This document shows, in pieces, positions 12,201-25,500 of a stretch of DNA of 64,000 nucleotides; the first letter of the stretch is position 1, and each line of letters starts with the position of its first letter. A program made the position numbers and the translations under genes. The stretch is from assembly GCA_012064415.1 (NCBI GenBank), contig SSNU01000024.1:249812-313811 (forward strand), in the 5' to 3' direction. This DNA is from Gyrodactylus bullatarudis. Taxonomy: Eukaryota; Platyhelminthes; Monogenea; Gyrodactylidea; Gyrodactylidae. Below the pieces are notes generated by a model that saw only the letters and a list, made by a program, of their open reading frames with translations, did no database searches and was not told the origin of the DNA.

Positions 12201-15200
12201 GATCTATTTTACTTGCAACTTGGTATGCTTTTCAAAGATGTAAAAAGTTCTTGATAGTGGAGGGTAATAGGCCTAGTTTCTTGGATTTACTTGCAAAATC
12301 ATAATCCACTATTTCCGCTTAAGATACTTGGTTATCGGTGTATCCTTCTTTAGATGATCGTTTGGTAATTTTGTAAATCTTCTCATGCTTTGAGTTTGAG
12401 TAAATCTTGAGGGGAATCTTAAGACATCTCTCTAACTTTATGAGGATTTCTTTCCATCTACAGATTCATCCTTCTCCCCTAGGAGCAAAGCAAAAAGAAA
12501 TGTATTGGCCCATGGCTACACTCGCCATATGAGTGTGTTTACTAGCGTATTTTTTTAATTACTAACAATTACAGTCTGTAGTATTCTTTCATATGTTATA
12601 TATATATAAAGCTAATAAATTAAAGAGAACTTTCTCCTTGTTCTCTTCCTGCTACTTGTGCTTTTATGACAGAGGAAGTGTCGAAAAGTCTCAAGAGATT
12701 AAAATCTGAATGAACAGAGATTGCAGAGTAAGGAAGAAGGCGAGCTTCTAAATTGAAACAATGCAGAAAGTAGCGATAATTTCTTGAATCAGCAAAAAAT
12801 AGCTAAATATTTTATCTTGATTCTTATCATTCAAGTTTCAGCAAATAAAGCTAAAGCAATTGCATATTTCTTTCTATATTCTACGAGCTAATTTTTGAGG
12901 CTTGAATAAACAATAATGAGTTGCTAAAATCGAGGTTTTCGTAAAAATCATAGATCAATTAGCTTTAGATAAATTGGAAAAATTATCAAAATGTGATTGA
13001 TAATTTTTGCCCAATTAAGTCATCTTGTCCTTTATTCGTTCTCTCAAAATAGAAAAGAGGAGAGAACATCATTAAAATCCTCCCTTAATTAGTTCGAGAA
13101 ATCTTTAAACCAAAGAAACAATTTTTAGACTATAAATTTGTTCACTTGCCACTAGACATGATCGTGTTGACCTCTTGCTGGGTCTATCTGTAGAAAATGA
13201 AAAAAAATAAAGAGGTTGAAGTATTTAGATTACCCTGATAAAAGTTGCTTGAACATCAAGAGATTGAATAACTAATATAATCAAAGTTATTAATCTGATA
13301 CCTACACCTAATTAATATGAAGATGGGAATGTATGCATTTTACAAAATTATGAAATTTTTCATCAAGAAATCGAATTGGATCAAGAATTTTTGGAATCTA
13401 GATCGTAGGTTCCACTTTCAGAATCTGAAGAAAAAAAATTTGAAAAAAATCAAATTTTAAGAAAGTTATGGCATATTTCAAATCTAGCGATGGCGCCGGA
13501 TTCCCATTTTTTTGAACTTTGAGTTAATAATTTTTGTTGATTTAAAAGTGAGAGAGTGATTGATTTTTAGGATCACGATTAGTCAAAGAAATCAAATATA
13601 CTGATTCAGATTTTGAGAATCAGGGTAATCTAAATACTTCAACCTCTTTGTTTTTTTCATTTTCTACAGATAGACCCAGCAAGAGGTCAACACGATCATT
13701 AACTAGCTTTATATAGTAGAGAGAGGCAAATATTTTAACAATCGGATGTTCAGAGCTCATTTAAAAGAGAATTTTTTAGCGCAAAAAAGTTCCTATTAAA
13801 GCATGTATTTTAAATTTTGCTTTGATAGCCCAAATCACAATCGGAAATTCCGATTTTTGAATTAGCGCCAATTTTTTTCAATCAATCTTTCTACTACGAT
13901 CGATTAATTTTGAGCCGTTTGAATGCAATTTTAAATAGTAAATATTCTAGTAAAAATTCCGATTAATTTGGGATATGTTGAAGATGCTTGGGAAAATGGG
14001 ACTTTTGAATTTAAATTTCATGAATGGCATTTTCTAAGTTAGATCTAACAAATTCGCATTGCTGTCGAAACATTGAGCCAGGTGGCAAGCAAAACACAGC
14101 GCCTGAAAAACTGAATCTGGTCTCATTAACCGTTCCCATTTCTTGAATGAAAAATGTTTCACTAAATAACTAAAAATATTGCAATTAATTAAAGCAAAGT
14201 TTATCTATTATTAAGACTAAAGTGAAATAATTAAGAGTGTAGCTAAGTAACCACTTGTCATATCTAGTACTCTTTCTTTTTCACTAACTGGTAAAGAGAA
14301 CTCTAGAGGAATGAATGTCTATGACTGACAGTGTCATAATCACTTTGGCCAACACTATAGACTTGAAATGAATAGCTTACACTCCCCAGATAGTAGTTGG
14401 GAATCTCTAAAGTTTAATATCATTGAATTTTCACCAACCATAAATAAGTTCTCTTGGCCTTGTTCGTAAACCTTGTCTAATAATGGCACAAAAACTCTAG
14501 CTTTATTTCTTTGAAAGAGAACGCCAAAATTGCCGAGAAAAAGTTTCCGCCAGGGCAAATTGTTATGGAAGTCACAGTCCTTTGACGACATCACCTTCAG
14601 CAAAGCCTCAATCAAGCGAACTCCGTTCATGAACAAGTCTCTGAACGAAAAGTCTCACAAGGGAGACCTGAAGAAGGCCCTCAGGCTGCATAATCGGCTA
14701 TTCCACGTGCGTAGAGAGGGCAAGAAGCATTCTCTCGCGAACCTGTCCTTTTATCAGAATCAGAAGCCAACAGAATACCTCTCAAAAGCTGTCCAGGACA
14801 TTGTCAAGAAGCACTACGAGAGTCAGGGATTTCGAAAGGTCTGTCCCATAGACTCGAACGAGAGTACCCTTGGCTTCCTACCCAGAAAACAATCCACCAA
14901 CAAGGTAAGTTCGTTTGTCTCTTACTACTTTTTAATTTTAATATTTTTTTCTACAACCAAGACTTGAATCTTTTACAATTAAAACTAATCCCAGATGTAG
15001 ATGGAGGGATTACTCGATTTGAAGCATTCCTACCCCAAAATACACACCTATAAATAGATACACTTTACAATTCAAATATATATATATTCAGTATTAAATA
15101 CATACATACGTTAAAGAGATTGAGACAGTTAACTGTAGTATCATTAGTAATTAGGAGTGTATTTGAACAATCATTCATCCTTTTAATCGTAACCCAGCTG

Positions 15201-18200
15201 CTACTGTTCCTGTTATATACACAAACACTACGTGAACTATTTACATATAAATACTATATAATAGGGAGGTGGGGTGGGTAAGGAGAGTTTGCATTTGTAA
15301 ATAAATAAATGTAAATTTCAATAGCAGGTAACTTATCGATCTCACTGGGAATGAACAAGAAGAAGGAATAACAACTGTCCTACTCACTGCCCCTTTCTCT
15401 TTTTGCCTGTCTTGGAGCAATCAATCATAGTGTTTAGATTCATACAAAAGTGTGCACTTTTATCGTTGAAAATTACCTAATTGAGAATAAATATAGTGAG
15501 AAAAGTAAACAATTTGTGTGTATACTCTGAATAAGAGTCATAACTTTAGTTACAGATCATTATATAACCATCTTCAATACAGGAATGGTGAAGATAACCT
15601 CTGATCGGTTGTTTGTTTTTGGGATTTCCCCAGCCTACTGTAATATTATCTGGAGATGGAATAACCCGAATGTGTCAAGAAAAGTCCGTCTAACTATACT
15701 ACTAATATGCTCTGGTTGAAGACAAAATAAGAGATCAAATGTAAAATTTTTAAGACGGCTACAAAAAAAGATTAACTCAACATTTGGCAAGCATAAAGCA
15801 TGCGATCGTAGACAACAATAATATAATATGAGTCAGCAACAATATGCCATTTGAAATTTAAAAAGGAAAATTTCCAAGAATATTTTGTATTTTTGACGAA
15901 TTTTGCTAAAAATTGCTCATTTTTCCACATGTTGAGAATTTTAACGATCTTGGGGAAAATGGGCTCAGAAGCCTGCTGAATGTATTTAGCCAAGGCTTAT
16001 AAGGGGTGAGATAAACTTTTGTCCTAGAAAGTGACACAGTGTTCTTTGAAGTACAGTCAAAGGGAGTTTCCTATCATTTTAATTCATCAGAATAATCATC
16101 AATTTCTCTTCACATGGTTAGGTCTAAGGTGTAAGTTGTTGATGTTATCTATTTTTTTTCATTTCTTTTATTTTTTCCTAGTCCTTCGTTAGGGGACATG
16201 GGAGGTTTTCTCGCGGCCAAATCATTACAGTCTTAATATTCTACAAATAAACGATCAGATCAACATGCTCGATCTATTTTCTTTTGGGTCGCGAGAAGAT
16301 ATCTTCAGTCCTTCATTAATGTTTGATTTATTTATTTATTTTCCAACTTCATTGTCCAACCCATACACCCCTCCCCTCTCATACACCTGTCAGTATAGAA
16401 AAAAATATGCAAATTCTGGTTATTAATAGAGTTGATACACAATTGGTTGAATAATCTGTCCTTGTAGTCTCATTTTATTCTGTAACCTGATTATTGGGTC
16501 AACAAATATGAGAATACAGTTGGCCACTGACCAAATCTGTCACTGTTTTTAATGAATAGAGATTGTAATTTCAGAGGTTGGTTCAGATGTAACGAATCAA
16601 AGTTTTCCGTGGAATTTCCACATATAATTTTGATAAGAATGATGTGTGAAATCTAAAATAAATGAAAATTCGTTAGCAATCTCATGCATAGTCTTGAATT
16701 GCCCATTTTCCCTAAATTCTCTTGTAGGCATAATGGAATTCAAACAGAAATTATCCTAACATGATTATAATACTATTTTCATTGAAAAAACACTTGAAGC
16801 TTTATCTTGAAAACGTAGTAAAAATTCATTGAAAATCTAGCGGCATTTTTAAAAAAGTCTGATCTTCAACCTTATATATGATCTTATATAAAATAATGTT
16901 TAGAATTCATAGTATTATCATTTAAGTAGGTTTTCAAGATGGGTTGAAAAATTTGTTACATCTCTATTGGAGTTTCAATTTTTCTACATTCTGGGCTGAG
17001 TGTGAATGGGGCACTTGTAAGCTTGGCCATGCGTAAATATACACTTGGAGAGCTAACGCTTGAGTAAAATTTCCCTTTATTAAGTTCAGGTTGTGAAGAT
17101 CCCATTTATTATTGATCTGGTTAATTCTTTGTCGAAGGATTATAAAAAAAAAATATCTGAATTAAATTGCTTTCAATCGTTGAAGTCGACAAAAATTTTG
17201 AGCTCTAACGATAAAAAAGTGGAAATTTGGAATTTGTTTGGGTAGTTGTATAATTATCAATATGTCAATAGATTCTCTATTCATTTTCCATAAATAAATG
17301 TACAGATTTAAATGTAAGAAAAAGTAAATAAGTTTTATAATAAAATTTATTAAATCTTAGTTCAATATTAGAATTCTCAGCCATGGTCATCCAAACGTTT
17401 CGACGGTGATTGTCTTCACACGCCTTCTTCAGTGGTACGACAAGTTTGTCAAAAAACAAATTACTATTTATATACTTTCATGATCTCATACCTATCAGTT
17501 TTGTCCAATCAGATGAGAGAATAGAATAATACAAGATTGGACATCTGATTGGACAAAACTGATAGGTATGAGATCATGAAAGTATATAAATAGTAATTTG
17601 GATGACCATGGCTGAGAATTCTAATATTGAACTAAGATTTAATAAATTTTATTATAAAACTAATTTCACATCATTTTTCACTGATTCGGAAAAAAAGTAA
17701 ATACATTCACTTGGGATAAGAAGTTGAAGCTTTCGTACGTTTTAAAATTGAAATTATTATTACTCGTGAATATGTAGGAATTGGCCAACAAAGTATTCCG
17801 GTCCAAGAGTACCTGTTCTGAGACCCTGTGGAAGTATCCCTCATCAAGCTCATCTCGACACAGTCACCATGGTGTCCTCTCGAAGCGAAAAAGTCACGAG
17901 AAACAGAGAAGGTTCACAATGAACCCGGACATCCTGGTCAAATTGATGCAAATACCAAAGTCAAATGAGCAGGCTCAAACCTCTGATGACAACCATCAGG
18001 GGAAGAGTAGCTCCGATTCTAGTGAGTACAATTTCTTGTCTGAGTAATCTCAAAATTGCAAACTAAATTACCTTTGACACTTGTCATCTTAATAAGAGTA
18101 AAACATTGCTGGTCTTGTATTTTTATCAACCCCTTTTTAGATATTCGATTCAGTTTTTCATTCATTAAGTCATTAGTATGTCAATATGAAATCTAATAAT

Positions 18201-19274
18201 ATTCAACTCCCGATGACAGATATAGTCGCAAACCTGTGACCCCCCCCCCCTACTTTCTCCCCCCTGCTTATTTACTCATTTCGATTTAATAGAATGACGA
18301 AGGCTCCATCTCTCTCATAACTTTTATTTGTGTTTTCAATGAAAACATTTCCTCCAAACTTTTCAATGTCACCAATGCGTAGTAGTGCTAGAAATGGTGA
18401 CATTTCCAATTGATCCAGTATTTGACCCCCTGGCTAAAAATGTTTATGTATGAGAATCATGGCAGGAGATGTTGGCATATATTTATAATTGATTAGCTGA
18501 CACTTTTCATCGGATAGATCACACTTGTCTTTTCAATGGCATCATCGCTTTTGAATTGCCAAAGTTAAAAAATAAAGAAATTAAAAAAGATCTCATTCAT
18601 AATGCATTTAGGAAAATACAGCGTCACTAATTTCCATAATTTGAATGCAACTGCTCACTGACCGACTACAGATAAAGATACAGCCAGTCATTTGTAGAAG
18701 ATGTAATTAACTCTCCAAGAATGACGATTTCAATTTTTCCAATATTTTAGATGAACGATAAAAATTTATTACCCTATCGATATAAAATCTGTATTTTTTC
18801 AATTCTCCCATTTGCTACCTCTGTCTAGGATATATATATTTTATGAATGCAATAGAAATCCTGTCTGATTCTGTCTCCTTTAGAAATGTTGGATTGCTTT
18901 CGACAAGCATAAAACAGCCGAATAGGCTTAGCAAGTTATGTCCTAGTTGACCCGAGGGGTAGCCCAACCAAAGAAGCCATTAGTTTGATTAGTAAATGTC
19001 TTGCTCATGCGTGAAATAAATTTAAGCAAGCCGGTGTAAGAGTCTGATGAGAACCGGTGAAATAAAAGCTTTATAACTACATATTCACTAGTCTTCCAAT
19101 CCTCTTAATGAATCCCTCATTAAATAGCTCAATAAATAAATTTAACTTTTAATTTCAATCTATTTAGCCAAGGCCAATGATTCCCCCACGAATATTCGGC
19201 CAAATGTTCTGATCCAGTTAACCCAGGAGTCTCCGTCAACAAAACGACTTGAAACAATATTCTTTACTCAATGA
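9265..19274 (+). CDS. Unrecognised single-pass membrane protein, long cytoplasmic tail
   Basis: Nine exons join without frame conflict (643 codons): 9265-9541, 9627-9702, 9901-10234, 11044-11462, 11812-11842, 11912-11968, 14518-14904, 17778-18021 and 19168-19274. The first ~92 residues hold four N-glycosylation sequons (NSS, NES, NHS, NIS). Exon 2 encodes one clear transmembrane helix (SLIVLGVCATIIFLFILVIS). The rest is a ~525-residue basic, Ser-rich cytoplasmic region with Cys/Tyr-containing stretches and no domain I recognise. No cleavable signal peptide is present, so either the protein is a type III anchor or a 5' exon is missing. The sequence before the helix faintly resembles the last strands of a fibronectin III domain, but this is too weak to name. 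Two exons are very short (31 and 57 nt). Large introns hold the repeats listed separately. Confidence 0.7.
13159..13698. mobile_element. MITE-like element with 79-bp terminal inverted repeats
   Basis: 13159-13237 and 13620-13698 are inverted copies, about 97% identical (one substitution and one length change in an A-run). The 382-bp interior has no coding capacity. It includes the dispersed block 13479-13552 that recurs in ASK1 introns. The layout fits a non-autonomous DNA transposon (MITE/foldback). A fragment with the same 'tagattaccctgataaaa' word recurs near 44141. I could not identify a clean target-site duplication. Confidence 0.75.
17331..17661. repeat. Long near-perfect hairpin (120-nt arms) with one-sided insert
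   Basis: The right arm 17542-17661 is contiguous. The left arm matches it perfectly as reverse complement in two blocks, 17331-17394 and 17458-17515. They are interrupted by a 63-nt insert (17395-17457) that is absent from the right arm. The spacer is 26 nt. It lies in an intron of the membrane-protein gene. Perfect arms imply a recent origin or active homogenisation. Confidence 0.85.
19041..19078 (+). ncRNA. Hammerhead-ribozyme-like motif (type I)
   Basis: The conserved core is present in order: stem I strand AGT (19041-19043), CTGATGA (19044-19050), a short stem II region (19051-19058), and GAAA (19059-19062). A 5-bp stem III follows, A62-T74 plus TAAA/TTTA with a 3-nt loop. Then come T74-A75 as the U-H cleavage site and ACT (19076-19078), which pairs with AGT. 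Stem II is weak (G-U closing pair), so activity may need a dimer or may be lost. Two sister motifs lie at 30561-30603 and 30872-30911. It sits in the last intron of the membrane-protein gene. Confidence 0.55.
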
Positions 19275-19437
19275 AACAACGCCCATCTCCCCCTACCCCT
19301 AATCACATTCAAAGTTCAACTTATTGATTGATTTAACGATACCATATTAATGACGATAAATATATATTTTTATATAATAATTATAATAATATGTGTATAC
19401 TTTGAAGTAACAACATAAATATGCAAATATTTTATTC
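19275..19437. other. Short intergenic gap between convergent genes
   Basis: 163 bp between the stop codons of the membrane-protein gene (+) and VPS51 (-). AT-rich; nothing else seen. Confidence 0.5.
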
Positions 19438-22400
19438 TAGGCTCCTTGACGAAATTCCCGGTCCAAAATGTCTCCAACAGCCTAAGAAAGATGAAAAGTT
19501 GGGTTATTCTTAGCATTATTTTGGCATCTTTATCATTGAGATATTATGGGGTAAACTGCTCACTTTAGTATCCAGGAACTGGGCGGTTGGCTTCCTTTGA
19601 ACAATACTTGTGGCAATGTCCTCAAATAGACGATTGACAATGCTACAAGTGCAAAATGATTATGAAAACAAAACACTCTGCGAATAGACAGAGAGAGCGA
19701 GATCTTACTTTTGATCTATTCGAAATACCGCTAGGCATTTCTGCAGGTAGGCGACATCAATTTGTATCTGGAATGTGGTTCCATTCAACTGAAGATTACA
19801 CTGGCGAACATTTTCACAGAAACCCTAAAAGTAGGAGTAAGAGCCAAGTGTGCTTACCTTGAGAATGATTTTCACGAGGGATAGAATAATTGAAGAGCAA
19901 TCAAATGTCAGACAGTCGCAGTAGATTTCGAATTGCTTTGCAAACAGTTTACGCAGTTGATTCTTCAACTGCATGGAACTAGAGACCTGATCAGAAGTCC
20001 TGAAGAGGGCCTTTGACGGATCTTCATGATGGTTGATCGTATTGATCTGATTTGGAAGGTTGAGTATACGCGAAATCTACATAGAGAGAAGCGAACATGA
20101 AAATTTGAAAACTCTTAGCGTAAAAATTAGGACCAACAATTTCATTGAGGGAGAAGATATCTTTGTAGATCTTCTTAAAGACAGCTCTAACCGTCTTGAG
20201 CATAGCACTCGAGGATGGACTGTCAGTCGGCAAAGGGACCCAATCCAGTTTCAAGGAATCATTGTTATTATTCTGCATTATAAGGAGGGCTAGAGAATGG
20301 CCATAGGCCTGTATTAGCTTGGCTAGACTACGCTCGTAGTTCTGTTTGACAAGTTGACAGAACTCGCTTTCCACGTGATAGCCTTCCTTTAACTGTAGTG
20401 TGAGCAACTTTTTTCCAATTAGGCCTTGGTCAATTCGGGAGGAGTCGTTGCCGAATCGGAAGATCCTCTGGTCTAAGGAGTCGAGAATGCGCTTCATCCG
20501 ACCAGTCTCAATGACCCTCAGCATTGCCTGAATAATGACGAGTGAGGGGATGAGTGAGCCAGGACTTCCTGAGGCTGACAGCATGTCGAGATAAATGGAT
20601 TTATCAATGACCTTATGGAATTCCTGGTGGATCCTCTGAATGACGTTGGTGATCAGATTCTCCCTGATGATGCCGACGTAGAACTTGACGAGGAAGTCAG
20701 CATTTTCCAATAGACGTAGAGACTTGCTCACTAGACTCTATGAAAATCAGGGGGGTTGTAAGGAAGGGGCGAGAGAAGGTGGGTATTAAGAAAGCTTACC
20801 GATGCCTTCTGGATGACCTCCTGAGTCCTTTCTTCGAAGAAGACTTCCAGATTCTCACAAATTTCATAGAGATTCCTGATGATAACATCAAAAGCATTAT
20901 TTAACTCAAGATATTTTTTCTCGATTTCAGTGAACTGGAAATTATAGTCTTTTTCTTTAGATTTAAACTACAGTTGTCGCCAAAACCAATATGTTAACTG
21001 AGATGTTCCAAAAAATTGCGTATGAATGAACTCACAATTTGGGCAAATTCTGTTTAGTAAATTGGTGAGAGATTTCGTCAAACTTTTCTAGGACTGAGCA
21101 CAGGTACTCTTCCCTGAGATGGTCAATTCGAATTTGAATGAGGTGACTGATAAAATCGATCGTCTGCCGATTGATGATGTCATTAAATAAGCAGTCCACA
21201 TCACTGACTGTAGTCAAGCGGTCTGGACAGTCAAAGTCAGAGGTAAAGTCTTGGACTAGGCGTCTTGTAAGGTTCTGGCTGAATTCAATGTAGAGATTAT
21301 CGAAGAACTCTGACAATTTCTCATTGGAGAGGGATTCAATTCGTTCTAGAACGGACGATTCAACTCCCTCCAAGGTGAGCCTGATCAGATTTCTCAGATG
21401 CATCGTGAAAGAGTCAAGTCTCTCCCCAGAGATTTGACGTTGTACATTCAGATGGCTGGAGAATAGCTTTAGATAAATGTAGGTTAAATCAGAGATTGTT
21501 TCAAATGCTTTTTCGCATATTCTGTTGATGTGAGAGTCGAAATCAATGGAACTACTCGTCAGTTCGCTAAAGATCTTTTGGACTTTTTCGTTTGAGCTGA
21601 AAAGGAAGATGAATTTCCACGAAAACTATTGAAGGAAGTAAAAACTCACATTGAGATGAGTCTCTTCTCGATTTCTTCCTGGGCATCTTCATCAATCTTA
21701 CTCAGCACAACCAGGTAATAGAGTAAACTTCCAGCCTCCAGATCAACTCGAATTTCCGAGTAAAGTGTCTGCCTTAGATCTCTGACGATTGTCTGACATT
21801 CCTGGTTCAATTCACGAAAGACATCATCGCTGGAATTCAGCTGGTTAGAGGCGAGAATTTGTCTAGACTTGAAATATTCTACGATAAACTCGTTGTACTG
21901 GGCCTTCTCGACCAGCTGACGGAGATGAGCAGGAGTTTTGAGGAGATGGTCTAGTTCCTCGATGGACCGTTGAGTTTCCGTCAAGTTCTTCATCTCGTCT
22001 CGTTTCTCACACATGATATTCTTGATCTGATCAGCGGAAACTGAAATATTCGAGACTTTTTCCGCTAGAGTTTCCATTTCATTTTCAATTATAGAAAAGT
22101 CAGCCTTCATCTAGATACAGGAGAATAAAAATTAGCCTAGTCATCAGAATGAAGACAAGAAGACTCACCAGTTTGATCGTATCAGTGGCGTAAATGAAGC
22201 GGTTATAATTTTCGTATACAAGAGTCTGCATTTCAGCGTCCAGTGACTTGATTTGCTCTACAATTTCAGTTTCTTTGGCAAGAAGATCAGACAAGTCAAA
22301 ATCGTTAAGGATTTTTTCCAAATACATACACGTATCAAACTTGTATCCATCAATACAAAGTGGATCATCAGAGCTCAGTGTATGTGGAGAGATAGGCTTG

Positions 22401-22453
22401 TTGTTATCGTTTGATTCAACTGTGTAAAAGGCCTTTAAACTTTCATTTTTCAT
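19438..22453 (-). CDS. VPS51: VPS51, subunit of GARP/EARP tethering complexes
   Basis: Nine exons: 22453-22169, 22110-21650, 21596-21036, 20934-20800, 20737-20138, 20076-19858, 19824-19709, 19642-19564 and 19481-19438. This is about 833 codons against 782 in human. The N-terminus has MKNESLKAFYTV, then the hallmark IKSLDAEMQTLVYENYNRFIYATDTIKL, followed by a coiled-coil (LAEKVSNISVSADQI and onward). The C-terminus keeps LSLVKIILKGFCENVR and VAYLQKCL as in human VPS51. The protein tethers endosome-derived vesicles at the trans-Golgi network or recycling endosomes. The exon 3/4 junction (21036/20934) does not keep frame with the obvious splice sites, so a small exon or alternative site is unresolved there. 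It is divergent from ASK1. Confidence 0.88.
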
Positions 22454-22597
22454 CCTATTTAACTTTTTGGCTAGTATTACTATTTTTGAATTAGGTCTTA
22501 ATTTTAAAGACCTCTTTCGAAAAATGAGATTTAACTCAAACAAAAATTATTCCAGTACAATTTTGGCAGTATTATAAAATAATTTCTTTCGAAATTC
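22454..22597. promoter_or_regulatory. Bidirectional promoter VPS51/MAP3K
   Basis: 144 bp between two divergent start codons. AT-rich, with no canonical TATA box or other motif I can assign. Confidence 0.4.
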
Positions 22598-25500
22598 ATG
22601 TCTTTCAGAGTGTCATTCGTGACAGATCTCGATGGCCTAAAGCATGTAGACTCAAATATTATTCGTCTCCGACGACAAGTCCGGGAAATTATCAAGAATA
22701 TATCGGAATTGTAGGTTTTTATAGTTCTAACTAAATCTTGTGAATATTCAGAACTGACGTAGATTATAAGGAGATTCGCGCAGATAAACTTCCCGATCAT
22801 AATTTATTCGAGTTTATCAACTCTGAAATCCTCATCATCGACTATTGCGATAAAGAATATCAAAACGAGATCAATTATAACCTGGGAACAAGAGATTCAT
22901 TCGGCAAATCGAATACAATAATTTTCCTTGAGCCATTAACTGAGAAAAGTGGCTCCTCCGCCAAAGATGGAATACTCATTTTGCCATTAGAGAATAATTC
23001 GAAATTTCATCATTTAAAATACTTTACTTATGAGAATGAACTCTTTTACAATGACAGCAAGCTGAGCTCAAGCCAGTACGAGCTCAACCAAAACGACCAC
23101 ATCACTGAGGACTCGAATAGAATAATTGAATTTTTCGAAGATTTATTAACCAACAAGTCCCCCGAGAACAATACGCACAATTTAATCAATGAATTGGAAA
23201 AGCTTCGCGAAGAAAACAACTACTCCAAGATTGGCCTATTCCTCCAAAAGTTGATCCACAAGGATCCCCCTACCCCGGAGATTATTTTCAATGTTTTGAT
23301 CATCTTTCGAGATTGTTCCATTCCAAACAATTACGACTACATGATAAAGTTGTGTGACCACGTTCAAAAATGCTGGGACGGCATTAAAGACCAGAACATC
23401 CTCTATCAGTATGCCTTTGCGCTTAACCGAAGGAACTCGGAGAGGGATCGCGATAAGGCTCTGCAGATAATTGACAAGGTAACTTGACTCTCTTCTAATC
23501 TTATTTTTCCTCCTTTAACTCTTTCTTATCAAGCTCAGCCTTAATAGTAATTCTCCGCCGGATACATTCGGCCTTCTGGGTAGGATCTACAAGGACAAAT
23601 ACTACGATGAAAAGAATCCGGAATACCTCAAGAAGGCTATAAACGCCTATCGGACTGGATTTGAGAGGCACCAGAGTGAATATCTCGGTATAAATCTAGC
23701 CAGCCTATTGGACATTGAAGATAGGACAGTTAATAGATCGGAGATTGAACAGATTTGTAAGTCTACTACTAAGTCTGCATTACAGTATACAATTTATATA
23801 ATTGGTTGGATTACACTACAATTCATTCAACTACAAACATTTACTTTAATGTGTGATAGTACACTATTCTCAAAAAGAGAGTAAAATTAATTTAATGAAA
23901 TTGATTTTACTTCTCTCCTGATTGGATGAAAAGAGTTGACCAATGAAAATCATTGAATCATTGAAAGAGGGGTTTATAGTAAAAAATCCTGAATGAAATT
24001 GATTACAACTGTTTCTCTAATCAATAATCATAGTTTTCTTCACATCAAATATAAGCCAAAATGTCTGCATTTCTTCGCATACCTGATGATAAAAAAGGGA
24101 TAATTGAGTATTTTATGGGAATATCTCCATCCTCCACTCTGATTGGCCAACCATTGCCTATGACCATTTGTTTCATATATGCCATGTTATTCTCTAACAG
24201 CAGACTGAAACTAACAGTCTAATTGATTCTTCCCTCTCCCTCTTGCTAGTTTGGTTGAAAAGAAAGACTGCTGACTGCTCTATCGATCTCTCTATCACTT
24301 TGAAATGAATAGTTTTTTTTCTATTTACACGGGTTTCAATCTCGACTATTTCTCTCTTGTTTTTTTAGTTGTTGTTGTTGTTTTTTCAAATTCTGCTGTT
24401 AGATAACAACAAATCAATGAAGAAATGTGTATCAAATGTTTATGTATCGTTTTTTTGTCATTTCTTGCTTTTTCAGTGAATTAATTTACCTTGCTGGCTA
24501 TATATTTGGTTAGCTCTAACATACATGAAATAAACCATGTCTCCTCCTTGTACATTATCAATCTAATTAAAGTCAGTCATTGTAGCTGCTAGTTTCTTTT
24601 CTCTACCTGTGCAAAGAACCAAGAGGGGAATTAAGAATGAGATTAACGAAATCCGGAAGAAAGAAGTCTGGAAGAAAAAATGAATTAGAAGTAGTAGAAG
24701 AAGAAGAAGAACAATGTAGGGATTATTCGAGACCAAAAGTCTATTTCAACTTGAAGACAGGATTTAGTCACTCATACACTACATAATCTGGAACTACCAT
24801 GGCCCTATTGGTCTTGGAAAGTTTTCTTCTCTGACCAAAACTTGGAACTATTTTTCTGGTTTTTCATCATTTGGAATTGCTCCAAAGAGAGCGTTTTACA
24901 ATCTTCATTCAGAGTACGAGGAGTGATGGTTGTTTTTCCAATTAAATTTTTGTACCTTTAATGCATTTTTAACTTGCTTCAGGTACTACAATAACACAAC
25001 GTCTCGGCCGAAAGGGCCAACTCTCAAAGTTGGACGACTATTGGTCTGCAGCAATATTCTTTGAGACCAGCATCCTAACCTACGACTTTAAGAATGCCAA
25101 CAAGTCAGCTGAGCGCATGTACAAACTCTACAACGCCAATCCAAAGAGTTGGATGCTTCAGAGTACCCTGAAGAATGTAAAAATGATCATGCTGAATCGA
25201 CAATTCCCACGACATAACCTAGACTACAAGGTTAGTTTACATTAGGCCTCGAAATATCTTTGAAAATGTCCCCCATTTCTTACTAGGTTTTCACAGCTTG
25301 GCATTCTTTCTTTTACGAATCTGTCAATGGGGATGACGACGAATCAAAGAGTCGCACAGAGAACGGTGAGTAGCCTAAGGATCTTCTCAAGCAAGGAAAC
25401 CCAGGCTTGATGAATATGGAAACTTAATGATTCATAAAGGCAAACTTTTACCGATTTTAGAAAAAATTATTTGGCGCGATTTTTCCATTTTCTAAAGTTA

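Noticed and set aside
17395..17457. CTGAAGA...GAAA on the minus strand in the hairpin insert, resembling a hammerhead core
   Set aside because: No U-H after a valid stem III and an A-C mismatch at the base of stem II. It resembles a degenerate retroelement tail at best.
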